Below, piece after piece: positions 41,131 to 55,700 of a stretch of DNA of 64,000 nt (position 1 is the first letter of the stretch; each line of letters opens with the position of its first letter). The position numbers and the translations under genes were made by a program. The notes under the pieces are model-generated. The model saw only the letters and a list, made by a program, of their open reading frames with translations, was not told the origin of the DNA and ran no database searches. This DNA comes from Liolophura sinensis (lineage: Eukaryota; Mollusca; Polyplacophora; Chitonida; Chitonidae): positions 32,038,402 through 32,102,401 of the forward strand of contig NC_088301.1 in NCBI RefSeq assembly GCF_032854445.1. The letters run 5' to 3'.

Positions 41131-42513
41131 GGTCTGTTAATTACTTTATTTAAGTATATGGAACATATATGTAATAGAGATGTAATTAATGCATGGGATG
41201 TTTCTTGTGAAGTGCAATAAGGCTTGTTGTGCTTTTTGGGACAAATGTACACAAAGTTGTTATCATGATGTTGTATTCAGCGAGTGTATGGGGGAAAATA
41301 AAATTTGGAAAACTCTTTTAAGAAATGTAATAAATAGTAAATTGAAACATGGACTTATATATCTTGTGTTGCAAGTACTTTCATCAAGGACAGAAAAGTT
41401 GTCCACATTTTAGGTAAGGCAGTGTGGAGTGTTAATTTCACAGTGTTTAATAAACGTGCATAGGCCAGTAATTTGCATAATGTCAAAAATCTGCTTCATA
41501 CGATGTACAGGTGCATGTACATGCATGTTATTACAGAGCCAACAGGTCCTGCTGAGTGGATTTGCCCAGTTCTTTTCAGAATCATTTACCATGTAATATG
41601 GTCGCATAAAACAGTATGGGGACTTCATTTCTGCTTCCACAATGCTTACTGAATCATGGGAGAAAATTAGTTGCAATGTCTACCTGTAAAGCTTATAACA
41701 TCTAAATTAAAGCAAGCAGTCATGTAAAGTGAAAACTACTTGTACATATATACCATAGCTCGCATGACCTCTGGTTTCATTTCTGCATGTATATCAAGAA
41801 TTTAAGAGTTAAGGTGTTTCCTATTTCTGTTCCAAGGGACCTGGGTGACATTAGGGCCATTTGTTCAGCCTTAAATCTTTATTGTTCGTTGTCGTCCACC
41901 AGTATGGTGTGAAAATCTGTATGTCACACATGGGGAAAATCAGTGCTCAACATGTCAAAGGTTTATGTGACAAATTGTTGACACTGATCAACCATGCTTT
42001 TGGTTTATTAAGTCTGGTAAAGGACTAGTTCTCCAGGCAGTTATAATGTCCTAGATAAATACCACATAATGATTGCCAATATACCTTCACTTTGAGTCAG
42101 TGTAAGCAATGAAAGTGTTAAAGATACATATAAATGTTTAATAGGTGTAATTTGACAGGGAATTTGCTCAGCTTCAAAGCATTGACAATGTTACAAGACC
42201 CAGCTGTTCAAAAGTGTATTAGCAGTTAAGCTCAGCATTAACTTTAGTCAGTAGTTTTGTATTAGGCCAAGACTGGTATTAAATTAAGGCCTGGCTTTCT
42301 AACTCTTAATGCACTTACAAACGTAAGTGAATATAACCTGGAGGGACAATGCTGCTCAAACACATCACGTGGTTACAGAAAGCCTAAATGCCATGACATG
42401 GTAAACACCTTTACCATGAGCCGTTGTATATGGTATATACATGGTATATACATATTGCTTTACAATGAATTAAGCTAAAGTGAGGCTGCTGGTCATATGT
42501 GTCCCATAATTAC

Positions 42514-42869
42514 GGGGAGCTGGTTATGCCAAGTGATTGAAGATGTTCGTCTTTCAATTGAAAGAACACATGAGGTGCGGGTTCAATCCTGGTCTTAGGC
42601 AGAGAATTTGTACGTTCTCAGCTCCAGCTCTCGCTGTTCATTGGGCCTTGGTGATGATAGTTGACTCTTTGTGCAGTATAGTGTTTTTTGGAGAACGCTT
42701 GTCTTCAACCAGTCTGGTGTGCTTATGTGTACATCACATGTAGGAAAGTTTGTCAGTAACTTGCCGAAGGTCAGTGGTTTATGTCAGGCTCCTCTGTATC
42801 CTCCCCTCATAACACTGACAGTCATTGTGTAAGTGAAAAAGTGTGACATTAAACAACAATTAAATAAAT
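42514..42869 (+). mobile_element. SINE family C, full length
   Basis: Head with box B GGTTCAATCC (42590-42599). The body CAGTAACTTGCCGAAGGTCAGTGG is also found at 30770 and 62620. The tail is AAGTGAAAAAGTGTGACATTAAACAACAATTAAATAAAT. Box A is not clear. Confidence 0.75.
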
Positions 42870-43694
42870 TTACCCATGGCCTTCATATTACAAACATATG
42901 TTATATTCCTTTAAGACAAGTTCATCTAGAGTGAGGTTGCTGCTCAAAAAAGTCTCTTAATTACGTATCACCTACGTGCTATGACATGTTAATAACTGAC
43001 AAGGGAAGCTCTTATCTGAAAGCTTAGCAACAGCCTACAGCACCTATAGCTCCAGAATTTTCATCATTATGAGCCAAACAGGATATGAAGGTCAACACCA
43101 CGCCTATAACCACAATACATGTGCATACCACGGCGCTAAAGACTCCTTGGTTAGATGAATGCTCTTACGGCATATGATTTTCTCTCCTCTAAAATATGGT
43201 CTTACAGTCATTTTACAGTGAACCCATCTTCAAAAGTGCCATCCAAAATATGTGCCATCACACGTAGTTATAATTCACGGTGGAATTACCCGATACATGT
43301 ATAATGCCACAGTTAGGAGTGTGTACATGTACTACATAGGCTTACATGTGGAATTCGCTGATGTTAATCCCACCATACATGGTGTCTGTTTGATTTCCAG
43401 CGTACGCTATTTATTTGTATTAATCCATGTTGATTTTACGCAGGGATTACCTCAATCGATCAGCACTACCCCGACCAGTGAAAGCATACATCGATCGTTT
43501 ATAGTGATGCCCTATTTATTTGCAGTAGTATTCAATGACACATACTATCTTTCAGACTGTGCTGTAAATGAGTTCTTATGGGTCAATCAAGTTTATCAGT
43601 ATGGAATGTAAATAATAGCCGTGAGTGTAAAATTTAACCCGGTACGAGCTGCTCGCTGATATTGTTGTCAAAACGCACATGGCCTTTGGTCATA

Positions 43695-43754
43695 CCCCGC
43701 CCCCATCTTATACGTCACGTCTCTATTTTCTACCAATCAAATCGCTCGACGCTC
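43695..43754 (+). promoter_or_regulatory. EPS15L1 proximal promoter elements
   Basis: Just upstream of the start codon lie a GC box CCCCGCCCCC (43695-43704), a CRE-like TACGTCAC (43711-43718) and a CCAAT box (43733-43737). This order and spacing suit a TATA-less housekeeping promoter with transcription starting shortly before 43785. No transcript evidence is available. Confidence 0.6.
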
Positions 43755-43784
43755 ATGTCTTCAGACGAAAATTCAATAGGCAGT

Positions 43785-46700
43785 ATGGCGGCCTTTCCAC
43801 CGTTTCAGCAGGTAAGGATGGAAATAAATCAGATTTTTTTTGCAAAAGAGGCGAAAAGGTATTTTAAAAATGGACGGAGAGCTTGCATTAAGTACATCTC
43901 CTTATGTTAATTTCCCTTGACCACCAGCATCTGATGCAAATTTCGAAATTTCGTTGATTTAAACCTGTAAAGTGTTGGATCGGTTATGTGGAAGTCTGCT
44001 TGACAGATGGCAAACCGCCAAACTCCTCTCAGACATCATGATGTTTCAGCCCATCGTCCCTGCTGGTTTAAAGAAAGCTTTGTTGTGTCTGCATCATCTA
44101 GTGCCTCATATGTAGAGCAAACTCCTTTAGCATAAACATTTTATGCATGCTTATGTTTTGAGTTCCGTTTAAATTTATGAGTTTAATGTGAAAATCTTGT
44201 CATGCTTGTGAAGGCCTACTAGGCCTATACTGTTTAAACAATGTGTTACTGAAAGGGCCTGGAAGACTTAATAGATTTACTGCCCTAGCCGGTCACCAGC
44301 CGGCTGCCCAGTACGGCTAAGCGGGTGACGTCATAGATGGCCTAAATAACCTGGGAATGAGTATCAAAACGATGTCATTTTCGAGATGGATTCTAGCCAC
44401 ACAGAAGCAAATATATCAGTTTGAACCCATGGTGGACGATGTTGAAGTTCTAATTTATGACCGGGCATTTCCAACCGCACTGGGCAGTACAGACATTTAC
44501 ACATTTCATGTGTTTATGTAGAGATTTAGATTTATTTACTACCGGTACCATTATTCTTTCGCTACATTCTGTACCCCAAGGGATTCTAAATTCATACCTG
44601 TATGCGATGACAACTACCGGTACACGCTATCATGGTTATTGTCGGCACTCCAAATAGCCGAAGTCAGTAGGGGCCTATAATCATGTACTGTGTAATACAT
44701 GTACGATGTGGACGTCAGCGTTAGTTTGAAGGGATTTATTATCTGTCAGTTTTCAGTTCAGTTAATATTATTTTATATCTACTGTGTGCAGGTGCCGTTG
44801 TAGAAACTCAGCTGAATTGATCTGGTAGCTTTCATTTGTTCAGTGGCAAGGCACATACCACTGTTTGGCGGGTACAAAATCCTTATGCCTTGTGCTGTAA
44901 ATCCACGCATTCTTGTCGGGCCAAATTGTCTGAAAAGTTGGAAATAACTAACTGCAGGGTTTTTTAACGACCTGTTTCTATAATGGTATGCAGACCAGAA
45001 CACGATTCCATGGAGATTTTCGATATGCTTGTTGTCACTATTGTAGGTGTTTTTAACACAGGACGAAATGGCAAAGCTCTGAAAACTTGTAAGGGTTGGA
45101 CTTGTATAACGTAATTCAGCGGAAACTACCCAGTGTTGGCGGAAGAAATGCATAAAAGCAGCCTCATTATGTAGTGATTTTAAATGCCATAGTACTAAGA
45201 TTAACGTACCCTTTTTCAATATTTAACAATATATACAGGGGCAGGTAATTATGAATAAATAATAAATCTCGAAACTAGTATTTTGAAGTGAAAGACAGCA
45301 CCTGACTAATGTTTATGTCCACGGAAAGACTACCATTCAAAGTACCTTAAACTGGAATTAAATATTTATTTAGATTTTTTTTTTTAGATTTTTTTTAACC
45401 CAGTAAATGATTAGTGAAACTTTGCCTTGACACAGCTTCAGCATGTCTACATTATCAAGAGCAAGTTGACGTCACATTCACTCTAGCTCTCTAACATTGA
45501 AGGTATTTTCCGTATAATAGTCTTAGCAGTAACCTATGGCAAATAAAAGTTGTGGATTTTGGCGACTAAGGCACAGGTAAGAAATTGTATATACTGGAAG
45601 AGTGAGCGAGTGCTTGGGGTTTTACGGCGTGCTTAACAATTTTTCAGTCATATGACAACGAAGGAATCCTTAGAGTGCATGTAATCTACCTCCTTGTTGC
45701 AGGACGGATTTCCACCGCTCTTTTATCTAGTGCTGCTCCGCTGAGACGCCTTACCAAAGGCAAGTAAGGTGCCCAGCTCGAGCCATTATACTGATACGGG
45801 TCAACAAGTCGTTGCACTATCCCCTTCATGCTGAACGCCAAGCGAGCTGAATTACCACCTGTTCATTCAATATATGTTATTGATTAGTTAGATCTAACAG
45901 AATATTGTTCTGCAAAAGTCCATACTGTTGTTCATTGTGCCTTTCCAGTGAAAAGTGTTTTACACAGTGAATAGACCTCATTGTGCTGACCTAGTTTTCG
46001 CAGATGTCAGAGAAAGCACCTCGGCTTAAACACAGCGTTTCAATAATTTTACTGTTTTTTTTTTTTAAAGAGAACAGAAAAAACATCCCTTGTATGCGAG
46101 AAAGACGAAGGAGCAAAATTTAAATCCTTCAGCTGTAATAAATTCATCTTCTCATCGTCAGCATCCCAGATGAATTTTGCACTGAATCTGATATTTCTTA
46201 TTTAGAAACTGCTCACTAAATGCTAAATTGAACAAAGAGAAAAAATGTATTTGGGGAGATGAATGTGGCTTGGGGCCGAGACTGTCTGATGCTACTGTCT
46301 GACATAATTTGTGACACCGTTGTGGAATATTACGCGGCTTGTAAATCAACTGATTTTACATCTGTGCTGGTCCGTAAATGGTACAGACCTTCCCCACAAC
46401 ACTTTGTGAAATGGCCCTTTGTCAACACATATCTAAATTGTTATAAACATCTCAAAATGATATCTTATGCAGTAGGTCTGTGATATCATGTCACTTCATG
46501 GAGTGAATGGGTAAAGGCTACTTCACAGCTTAAACCACGCAATGTGATAGCTACGTGTTTGATTGATAAAATTCTTAAGATGGATGTCTTGACTCATGCC
46601 GGCCATTTGTGCAGTATTGTTATTTTGTTCTAAATGTTATTCGGTGAAATCTCAGTAAAATAATAAGTTCTGATACGTTTTTAGAAAGCTTGAGTATCCT

Positions 46701-49700
46701 GCTTTCGATTGAAATATGTTTTAGCCAGGTGCTGTGTTGCCCTTTAAGTAACTAAGCTCTGACTTGGTTGATAACATTCCAGATTTGAAGGACTGACAAT
46801 GGATACTGTAAGTCTAATTCAGTTGTTATTTAAATTTCAGTTGCTAAAATGAATAGGAATTATAGTAAGTTGCAGAGGAAGAAAGTGTAATTATTTCTCT
46901 GCATGGTTTGAGAGTTGGCCTTGTGTATGTATTACTTCATAATACATGTATTATGCAATGGCTGCAAGTGCAAGTAGATTATTTTGAGTGGCTGTCTCTC
47001 TTTATACAGGTAACCAGTAGTATGACTCAAGTTGCTCATGCAAATTTAATTTCCAAGATTAGCAGTATGGTTGGTGGTGTCGGGGGTCGTTAGTTGTGAT
47101 CTTCATTCACTAGTGTTTCATAATTATACTATATATTTACATGTATTCATATTTATACTGAGTCACAATTACCATATCATATTTACATATAACAGACAAG
47201 CTCATTTGCATCTGCTGGTGATATCTAAGAATAGAATCTGTGTCATTTAAGATTTAAGTATTCACATACAAATAATTCACCACTTCGCTTGATTAAGTAA
47301 AGAGTTATCTTTTATGCATTTGGAAAACAAGGCATATACATGTTGAAGCTTCTCAAATTTTTTTGATTCTAGTGTACATTGTAGGCAGTTGGTACATTAT
47401 ATCGGTCTAAATGCCTTATTCTGTGACATCAACAATACTCATTGATTTTTTGTATGGAAAGTTAGCAATTTTCTAGAGGACTTCTCTTTTATTCCATCAC
47501 CTACCCAGCAGCGGGTGGGCATTTACCACCAGGTAGTAGTTGGTTTTTCCTTCCAAACAGAAAGACAAACCAGTATCAGATAAACCAGCACATGTTCTTT
47601 AAATGTGGAAGTTTTCACCCAGCTTATATATTCATTCCTATGAAATATTACTTTAGATGTGTGTTTGAAATAGGGGAGTTTCGAGTTTCATATGTCATGT
47701 TATACCAGATTTATTAACGTATGTCTGTATATATACTAGTTGTGTACGGACAAAATGGGTTGAACACAGATGAACTGCAAGGTGCCACAGATACTGGTTC
47801 TACAAAGCTGTTGCAATGCTGCATCATGCGCATTTGCCATGGCAATGTATCTCTTCATTATATGTTGTCACGGAAGTTACGCCAGGAGCATTTTGTCACT
47901 GCTCTGACGAAGGAGTAAAATCAGTGATGGTTATGTCTTCATTCAGTTAACAGTCTTCTTGTGTAAACCTAATGCTACTCCTTCACAACCACTTAGTGTT
48001 AATCCTGTGTTCTTTTGTTTGTTGTTCATATCAATATGTTTATTCTGCAGTGAAACTGTTCACTACTCGTGTATGTATGTATGTATGTATGTAAATATTT
48101 CACCAAAGCATTGCTAATCTGAAATGCAGAAACTTTGTTATCCCTAAAACTACCAGCTTGTTATCATCACCCTGTTTCCAATGGCCACTCAATATTGCAT
48201 TGTACTAGGATATCAGGTAGTTCTAATATTGGCTTATGTACAAGTTTTTGTAAACAACAAGCATGATCACAATACTCACAGGCTACATTGAGGATAAAAA
48301 ATCTCTGTTAATACTGGATATGTTGATCATCTGCCTGTCAAGACGGTTAATCAAAAGGAGGGTCCGGAGTGGTACATTGATTTTTCCAATTTTTGATCTG
48401 AACTTTCGTAACAGTCTGTAGGCTGCAATAATTACTTATGCTCAGGCAGTTATGTTTGCGTGTGTTTATTCTTGAGTCAACATATTTCGCTTTGAATAAA
48501 TTTAAAATCCTAAATTTGACTTCAACGTCATCTTGGTTTCAGATCGTGGGAAGCCATGGTTATGTGTATGATGCATATTTTAGCCAGGTATGTAAGGTGC
48601 AAGATGTGTCAGAACTAAAACTTTATGTAAGCATTACTAAAAATTAATGAAGTTTAAGTCTTTATAAGATATGGTGTGTTGATGCTTTATTTTTTCGCAA
48701 AGAAAGATCATAACACAGAATCTGTGAACTTCTTTTATCTCGTATTATATATTTAGATCGTTGTGAAAGATTCAGATATTATTTGTCTGAAAATCAAATT
48801 CACTGTACTTGTTTAAAGCTATCATATTGAAATGGAGAAGAAAAAAAGAAAACAATGCTCTCTTTAGAACTTGACTTTGACATATGTAGAAGGTATGTAG
48901 AACAACGGCCCAATTGTTCAAAACTGTCTACCAGATTTAACTTAGCATTTACTGCTGAGATTGACTAAAATGTTAAATATATAAAATGACCTAATACAAG
49001 TATTGTCTAATGATACTCTTGAACAACAGGAACCTGAAGGTTCATCTTTATAGGACAAGCAGAGCACAGTATGATTTATTTTAATGTTGAACTTGTATTT
49101 CAGGCTGATCCTACTGGGTCTGGCAGTATCGGTGCTCTGGATGCGGCCATGTTCCTCAAGAAGTCTGGTCTCAATGATACTGTTCTCTCTCAGGTTAGTC
49201 ACTAGAGATACCATGCTGTAGTTTCTCCTGTTTCTCTTTGAAATAAAACCGCAAAATATGTTTGCCCCAAACAATGGCGACAAGCCAAGAAATTAAATGT
49301 TACCTAAGTCTGACCTTTATGTACTGTACCAATAAATATAGCTTATCAAGTGGTAAATTCTTGTGTACACTCTCTGAAAATTGCTCTTTTTGGCTTTCAA
49401 GCTGACCTACATATTGTACTGACCTGGTGTGGACTATATAAATAAATATCACAAGTTGTGTCTCAGGTCCCTTCAGCAGGTTTGTTTTGATATGCCAGTG
49501 TGTTGTATCTTTGTTGCTCCATCATTCCAGAAAATACTGACAGTAGTACATCAGGTTGCAAAACATTGTCAATGTCTAGAGTGCATGTGTGAGCGAGAAT
49601 GAACAAGGCTGCACTTTTTTTTTTCTGAAATTTGAAATTGCTCATGGGATTAAATATCTTTGAATGTCAACCATAAACACATCTTTGACATGCCATCCCA

Positions 49701-52700
49701 TGCCATTAATGCAGTCACTCAGGTCACAGTCGCTTTCTGTACACCTGCACACTTACACTGTTAATCTGTTAGTTCTGAAAGAGGTTATTGATTAACCCAT
49801 ATCCGCCCAAGTACGGCGTACGCCGTACGTGTTTTGAAAGCTGAATATGCCCAGATACGGGGTATTCCGTATCATCATTTAGGTCACGCTTTTCTTGGCT
49901 TGGGGAATCCCCGTAGCATTGATGTGACGTCAGATCTGCTTCAGTGGGCTTCCGTTGTAGTTGCAGTCTTGTGTTTTGCGATTTTGAAGAAATTTACATT
50001 GATTGTTCAGTAAAATTAGTGGACAGTGCAGGCGGGGCGTGGCAGGTTTTGTTTGCACACGTGTTTACCCTGTGCGGACTGAGCATCTCGCGCTGTTGGA
50101 GGTGATTTTTGTGTGTAAAAATGGCAGAAGACACGGATTCTTTGGATGATAACATTCCTCTCGGCATTGTTCGTGGCATTCAAAGGAAAAACGAGGAAAA
50201 AAAATCTTGGTATTTTCAAATGTGTCCAATTACATGTCATACAATGTTTGCAAAAATTGATTTGAGCCATGATATTTGATGAGAATATCCCCAAAATAAA
50301 TCAGTTTACCTGGACAGAGTGATTGATAGTCTGTAATTTTATTTTATTGTGTTTATGGACATGTTACATGGTTACTGTACATTGAAATGGAGCTGTAACA
50401 CTTCTGGATATTCTAACTTGTGTAGTGACGTTATATTTCAAAACAACACACCTGTAATTAATTCTCACCTGTTACCTTATACTGTAGCTAAGTAAGTTGT
50501 GATGTCTGTCTCTGTGTACTACGCCAATACCTCTACAGTATCCAGGAAAGAAATCATTTTATAGCTTTATTTCTGATTTTATGGGTGCAGATAAACCTAC
50601 AACTCCACTGTTGTGATAAATTTACCCCCACTATTCTTAGTTTTCACAGGTACGGTAACCATGACAACAGCAAAAATGTTATGTAATAAATCATTCCATG
50701 TTGTAAGACAGTTATTAGGCTTTCTAACAGTATATAATTTGACATAGTTCCTTTCAAACCAAATGTGTAGAATCTACATTTTCTGTTCACTGTGCAGAAA
50801 ACAATAGTTATTTTTCTATAGGGCTGGGCAGATTCAGCTTTATTTACTAAAAATGGCTTGGGCGGATATGGGTTAATACCTCATAATCAGGTGCTAAATT
50901 TTGAATTATAAATCTCTATTCAACTCTTGATGCATAATTCTGTGAGCTCAGAAAATGGGCTCTTAAGGTAAGGTAAGTGTATTCACGTTTTTCATGTGAA
51001 ACTTGTCCAACCCTGATGTCACTACTACTGTTCACAGATCTGGGACATGTCTGACCCGAGTGGGAAGGGCTATCTGGAGAAGCCAGGCTTCTGTGTGGCC
51101 CTTAAGATGATCTCCCTTGTACAGAGTGGCCAGGATCTTAACATCTCTAAACTCACTGTAGAAACTCCTGCACCAAACTTGGTATGCAGCTACACACATG
51201 TGCAACCACTTTGCTTATTTATTTAGTTGATTTGTGTTTAATACAGTAGCTTGCTGCAAAAAATTCTGCTTACACAGCAGTGTTCAGTTTTTTGGTTAAA
51301 GCTAACTGGACTATCAAGGCCCACCTCTGCCATCTCCCAGGTACCTGACAAACATTCTGACTTACTGCATCTTATTACATCAACCTTCCGTTCTATTAGC
51401 ATGGTTAGATGGAAAGTCTCTGTGATGTTGAAATCTACCTTTATCTATACATTTAAGAATTTATGGATTTTTTATTGGTAAGAATTTTTGTAAAAATGGC
51501 TTAGTTTCTCCAAACTGTACTGCATTAAAAAAAGTTCACATCAAATTGTGCCTCATCTGAAACAGGGTATTCTGTCCAATGTGTTGTTTGTGCAGTTATG
51601 AAGAATCTGTGATTATCTAGTGTTGAAAAAAAGAACACATTTATGCAAACTATACCTTAAATAAAAGAGCTATACAAACACTATGAAATTCTATTTTTTT
51701 AGGCTTTTTATAGTTTTCGTAAGAGAGAAAAACGGTTTTAAACATCGGTATTGTCTACAAAATCCAGCGATTCAAGGCACATTGATAGCCCCGCCATGTT
51801 AAAGGCTTGTCGAATGAAATGCCTCCTTTCCTCCTCTTGAATATTCATTGTGACGTCAGAGTGGTTTAGGTTTTACTCTTACCATGTAATTAGCGTGCTT
51901 TTCCAGTCTCAACTATATATTTATGTATATCGTGATAATCATGGATTTTAAGGTCTGTGAAAGCCAACTCTAATAAGGAAGAGTTTGGGATGTACTAGAG
52001 GGCCACATCATGACTACATGCGTGGCTGTAGGCGGGCAAAATGTGTCTGGAATGACATGTCCTAAAGTGCTACTGTGCCAAGCTAAGCACAGTGACGTAT
52101 GTCATCTGTTCAAGTGGCGGCATAAAGGAGAGCTCTAAGCCTTCAATGTTTAACTATTAAATGCTCAAATAACAAGTGCTGCTAACAGAAAATTTAGATA
52201 TTTAATTTAATTTTCAGTGTAGCTCTTTCATTAAAGCTACAGATTGTGTAAATGTCTTCTTTTCTTTTAAACCGCACACTGTTTTTGTTTATAGGGCCCA
52301 GTGCCAGAACAACAAAGCAGTCCATCTATAACAGCATCCACAATGCCATGGGCCATACAGGTGAGCTGAATTAAATGAAAAAACAACTACATTTGACAAA
52401 TATCATTTAGACTCCTAGTACATGGGTTTAATGATGACAATGAAGTCGAGGCATCTCTATGTGATCGCTTTGATGGCCTAACGGTTCGAGCATGCTAGTC
52501 TGTAGGCACAGCTTCAACCTTCGTTTATTAATTTATTTATTTGATTGGTGTTTTATGCCATACTCAAGAATATTTCACTTATATGACGGTGGCCAGCATT
52601 ATAGTGGGTGGAAACCGGGCAGAGCCCGGGGGAAACCCACGACCATCCGCAGGTTGCTGGCAGACCTCAACCTTCATAATTCAACTGAGAAAGGCAGAAA

Positions 52701-55700
52701 AAAGGGTTTGTTTTTTTTTTAGTGCAGAAAAGTTTGTTGCCAAAAGCGATGACCTTGTTGAGATCAATTCCATAGAGTTGGCGTTTGGAATCACAGTGAT
52801 GTTTGTAAGACCCATGGATGCACTCAGTGTTGCGATAAATGTCAAAATGTAAAAAAAAAAAAAAATTCTCAGTAAGGTACATAATGATTTTGTGTATTTG
52901 TATTTTATCAGGCCCAGGATAAAGCAAAATATGATCAGGTATTTGACAACCTGGCACCTGTAAATGGCATGCTGAGTGGAGATAAAGTACGGCCGGTGAG
53001 TTGAGTAATCTTAATTTCTGTCGTAACTATTCCCGTAAATCATGTCGCCTTATAGCACTATAACCTAGACAACATCTTTTTGTGAAAAAAAGTTATAAAA
53101 AATATGATTTAAGAAGTTTTGTGAAAGAGTTTTTTTTTTCTTTTTTTCGGGAAGGGCAGATTTTTTTAGATGTTCTTTCAGTATTTCAATTTGAAAAGAA
53201 AAGAACACTCTTGCCCTAGATTCTCTTCTTGCACATGTCACCTGTGCTTCAAAGTTATTGCATCTTAAGGAAAGATGTAAGCAAATTTTCACAAGGTATA
53301 AATGCTAAAAAGACTGTAATAATTTTTTTTTTTTTTTGGTATAAAAGGTGTTGATGAACTCCAAGCTGCCAGTAGATGTGCTTGGACGTGTCTGGGAACT
53401 CAGTGACATTGACCAGGATGGATTCCTTGATAGAGATGAATTTGCTGTAGTATGTATATGTATATGTCCAGCATCTGATTGTTTCAGTATGCAGCATTAA
53501 AAAGCCATCACATAAATAAATGCAACTATCCGTAGGTAATGTGTGTAAGTTTTGTGGATTTGAGACCACCTTACTACTTATCAAACAACCAAAAGTTCAG
53601 AGCAATATACAAAGACTCTAAGCAAAAAACAGGCCAGAGAGAGTCTACCTTCTTTGATGTACTTGTTTACTCTTGAAAAATTCTGTGCACTGTGAGTTCA
53701 AGTCCAGCTTATGCAGACTTCCTCTCCTGTTTCCTCCCACCATAGTGCTGGCTGCCGTCGTGTACGTGAAATATTCTTGAGTAAGGCGTAAAACACCAAT
53801 CAAATAAATAAATAAACTAATAAAATTCTGTGATTGCCTCTTGTTTGGTAAGATGGACACACATTTAACCTTAATCAAGAAACTTTCCTCATGAATGTTC
53901 CTCACTACTGCATTACTTCTTTCTAACTCCTAAGGCAATGCATCTAGTATACAGAGCCTTGGAGAATGACCCGGTGCCCATGACGCTGCCTCCACGGCTA
54001 ATTCCGCCTTCTAAGAGGAAGGGTGGCAGCCGGGCGCCACTGCCTGGGGCAGTACCTGTCCTGCCAATGCCTGGGGCTGTGCCTGTCCTGCCAGTGGCTG
54101 GGGGTAGGGCCAGCCCCAGCATGTCTGCTGACTCTCAGGTATGTCATCCAGCCCTGGGGCTAACTTATACAAACTTTGTAAACATTGTTTCGGTAAATTT
54201 TACTCGGCCTAGTAGACCTTATGGGGCTTTCCAGTGTAACTGTAGTCATAGGGTGTTCTGATGATAACCAGATCTTTTGAACTAATGATGCTAATGATCG
54301 TCTCCTTTAAAGTTTATTCAGGCTGAAAGTCAGGAGCCTGTTGTAGATGTAGCTTTTGATCAGCTACATGCATGTTAAGGCTTAAACCCTTAAGCGGATC
54401 TTGCGCAATACAGTTTTTGCGGATCGCAGTGATTGTAGACTTTTTGACCCTACCCAAAAGATTTGTGACCATTGGAGAGTGGAAACGGCTGTGTGCTACA
54501 GACTGAGACTGACTGCGAGCATTGTTCTCACACCAAACGAGTATATATGTCGCAGGGTTCGCACAGATCAGGGAAAATCTGGAATATCAGGGAAAGGGAA
54601 CTGCCTGTCCCAGACACTGGAATGTCAGGGAATTGAAAATTTTAATGGTTTTGTCCTGGAATATCAGGGAATTTGATGTCAACTGTGCTGTAGCAATTTG
54701 TAAAAGTCAAACGGCTCCAAAATCCGTGATGTTTGCTGTTATAAAAATTCATATATAAATATAAAATTCATACGTACCGGTACTCGAAATTTGTTCCGTG
54801 TTTTTAATGAAGTGGTTTCGGAAATGCCAATGTACAACTCTTGCGGTTAAGGGCATAGGTTTGAATAGGGTTTGAATAGGGCTTCCGAAAGTAACCTAAT
54901 GGGGATAACTCCTTACTGTACTTATTGAGTATGATGTTTAACATACACAACAATCCAAACTTGCTTGTTCTATCAACTTGCACTAACATTCCCACCAAAC
55001 ACCTGTTGGACAGTTTGAATTTAACGGTTGAACGTTTTAGTAATAATGGACTGAAAAATCATGGAATTTTAAAACCCCATTTCTGTATGAACCCTGATGT
55101 CGCAGTATGGTCGCGAAATACTGGCTCTTGCTCGCTAGTTGAAACTCGCTTCATGTGAGACCCGCTTTATGAAGGTAATACATTATGCTTGTCCCATTCT
55201 TAAGCGGCAACTGGTTACAACAAAAGCTTAATATTGGTTACGGTTATTTTATACTTCATTCAAGATCCACAGGGTTATACATAGCACAGACGTTGGTGTT
55301 AACCATTTGTACTAAACTGAAATCGTTATTAAGGGAGGATGTGTGCCATTTTGAGTAAGCTGAATCGGTTGTTTAGATCAAACTCAGTTCTGTTGTTAGT
55401 TACGTGGCAACTCCATTGATCATCTGTGCTACGTGCATTACAGTGGTCTCAAGATTCTTCTTGTTTTGTTATACCTAATAACTTTCAGAACGGTTGAAAG
55501 TAACTGATGTTTTAATAAATTATGGATTTGTTATTGATTGAGGATATTGCAGCTTCATTTTTAACTGAAATTGTGAGATTAGCCAGCTTGCTTGTAAAGA
55601 CTAATGATAGAGGCCTGTTGTGGATCACTTATTATATTTCTGCCTGTTTGTGTATGTTGTAGGCCAAGGCTGCCGCGTGGGTGGTGAATGCTGCTGATAA

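Larger units (their letters stand above)
39964..43694. other. CWC27 3' untranslated region and spacer to EPS15L1
   Basis: The first part is presumably CWC27 3' untranslated sequence; AATAAA words occur at about 41297 and 41450, but the true polyadenylation site is unknown. Two family C SINEs (40816-41005 and 42514-42869) and a foldback element (41008-41130) occupy part of it. Open frames up to 119 codons (43252-43611) are unrecognised and unsupported. Confidence 0.45.

Noticed and set aside
44779-45219. 146-codon minus-strand frame in EPS15L1 intron 1
   Set aside because: Longest unexplained frame in the right half, but no recognisable domain, promoter or splice context; kept only as a curiosity.
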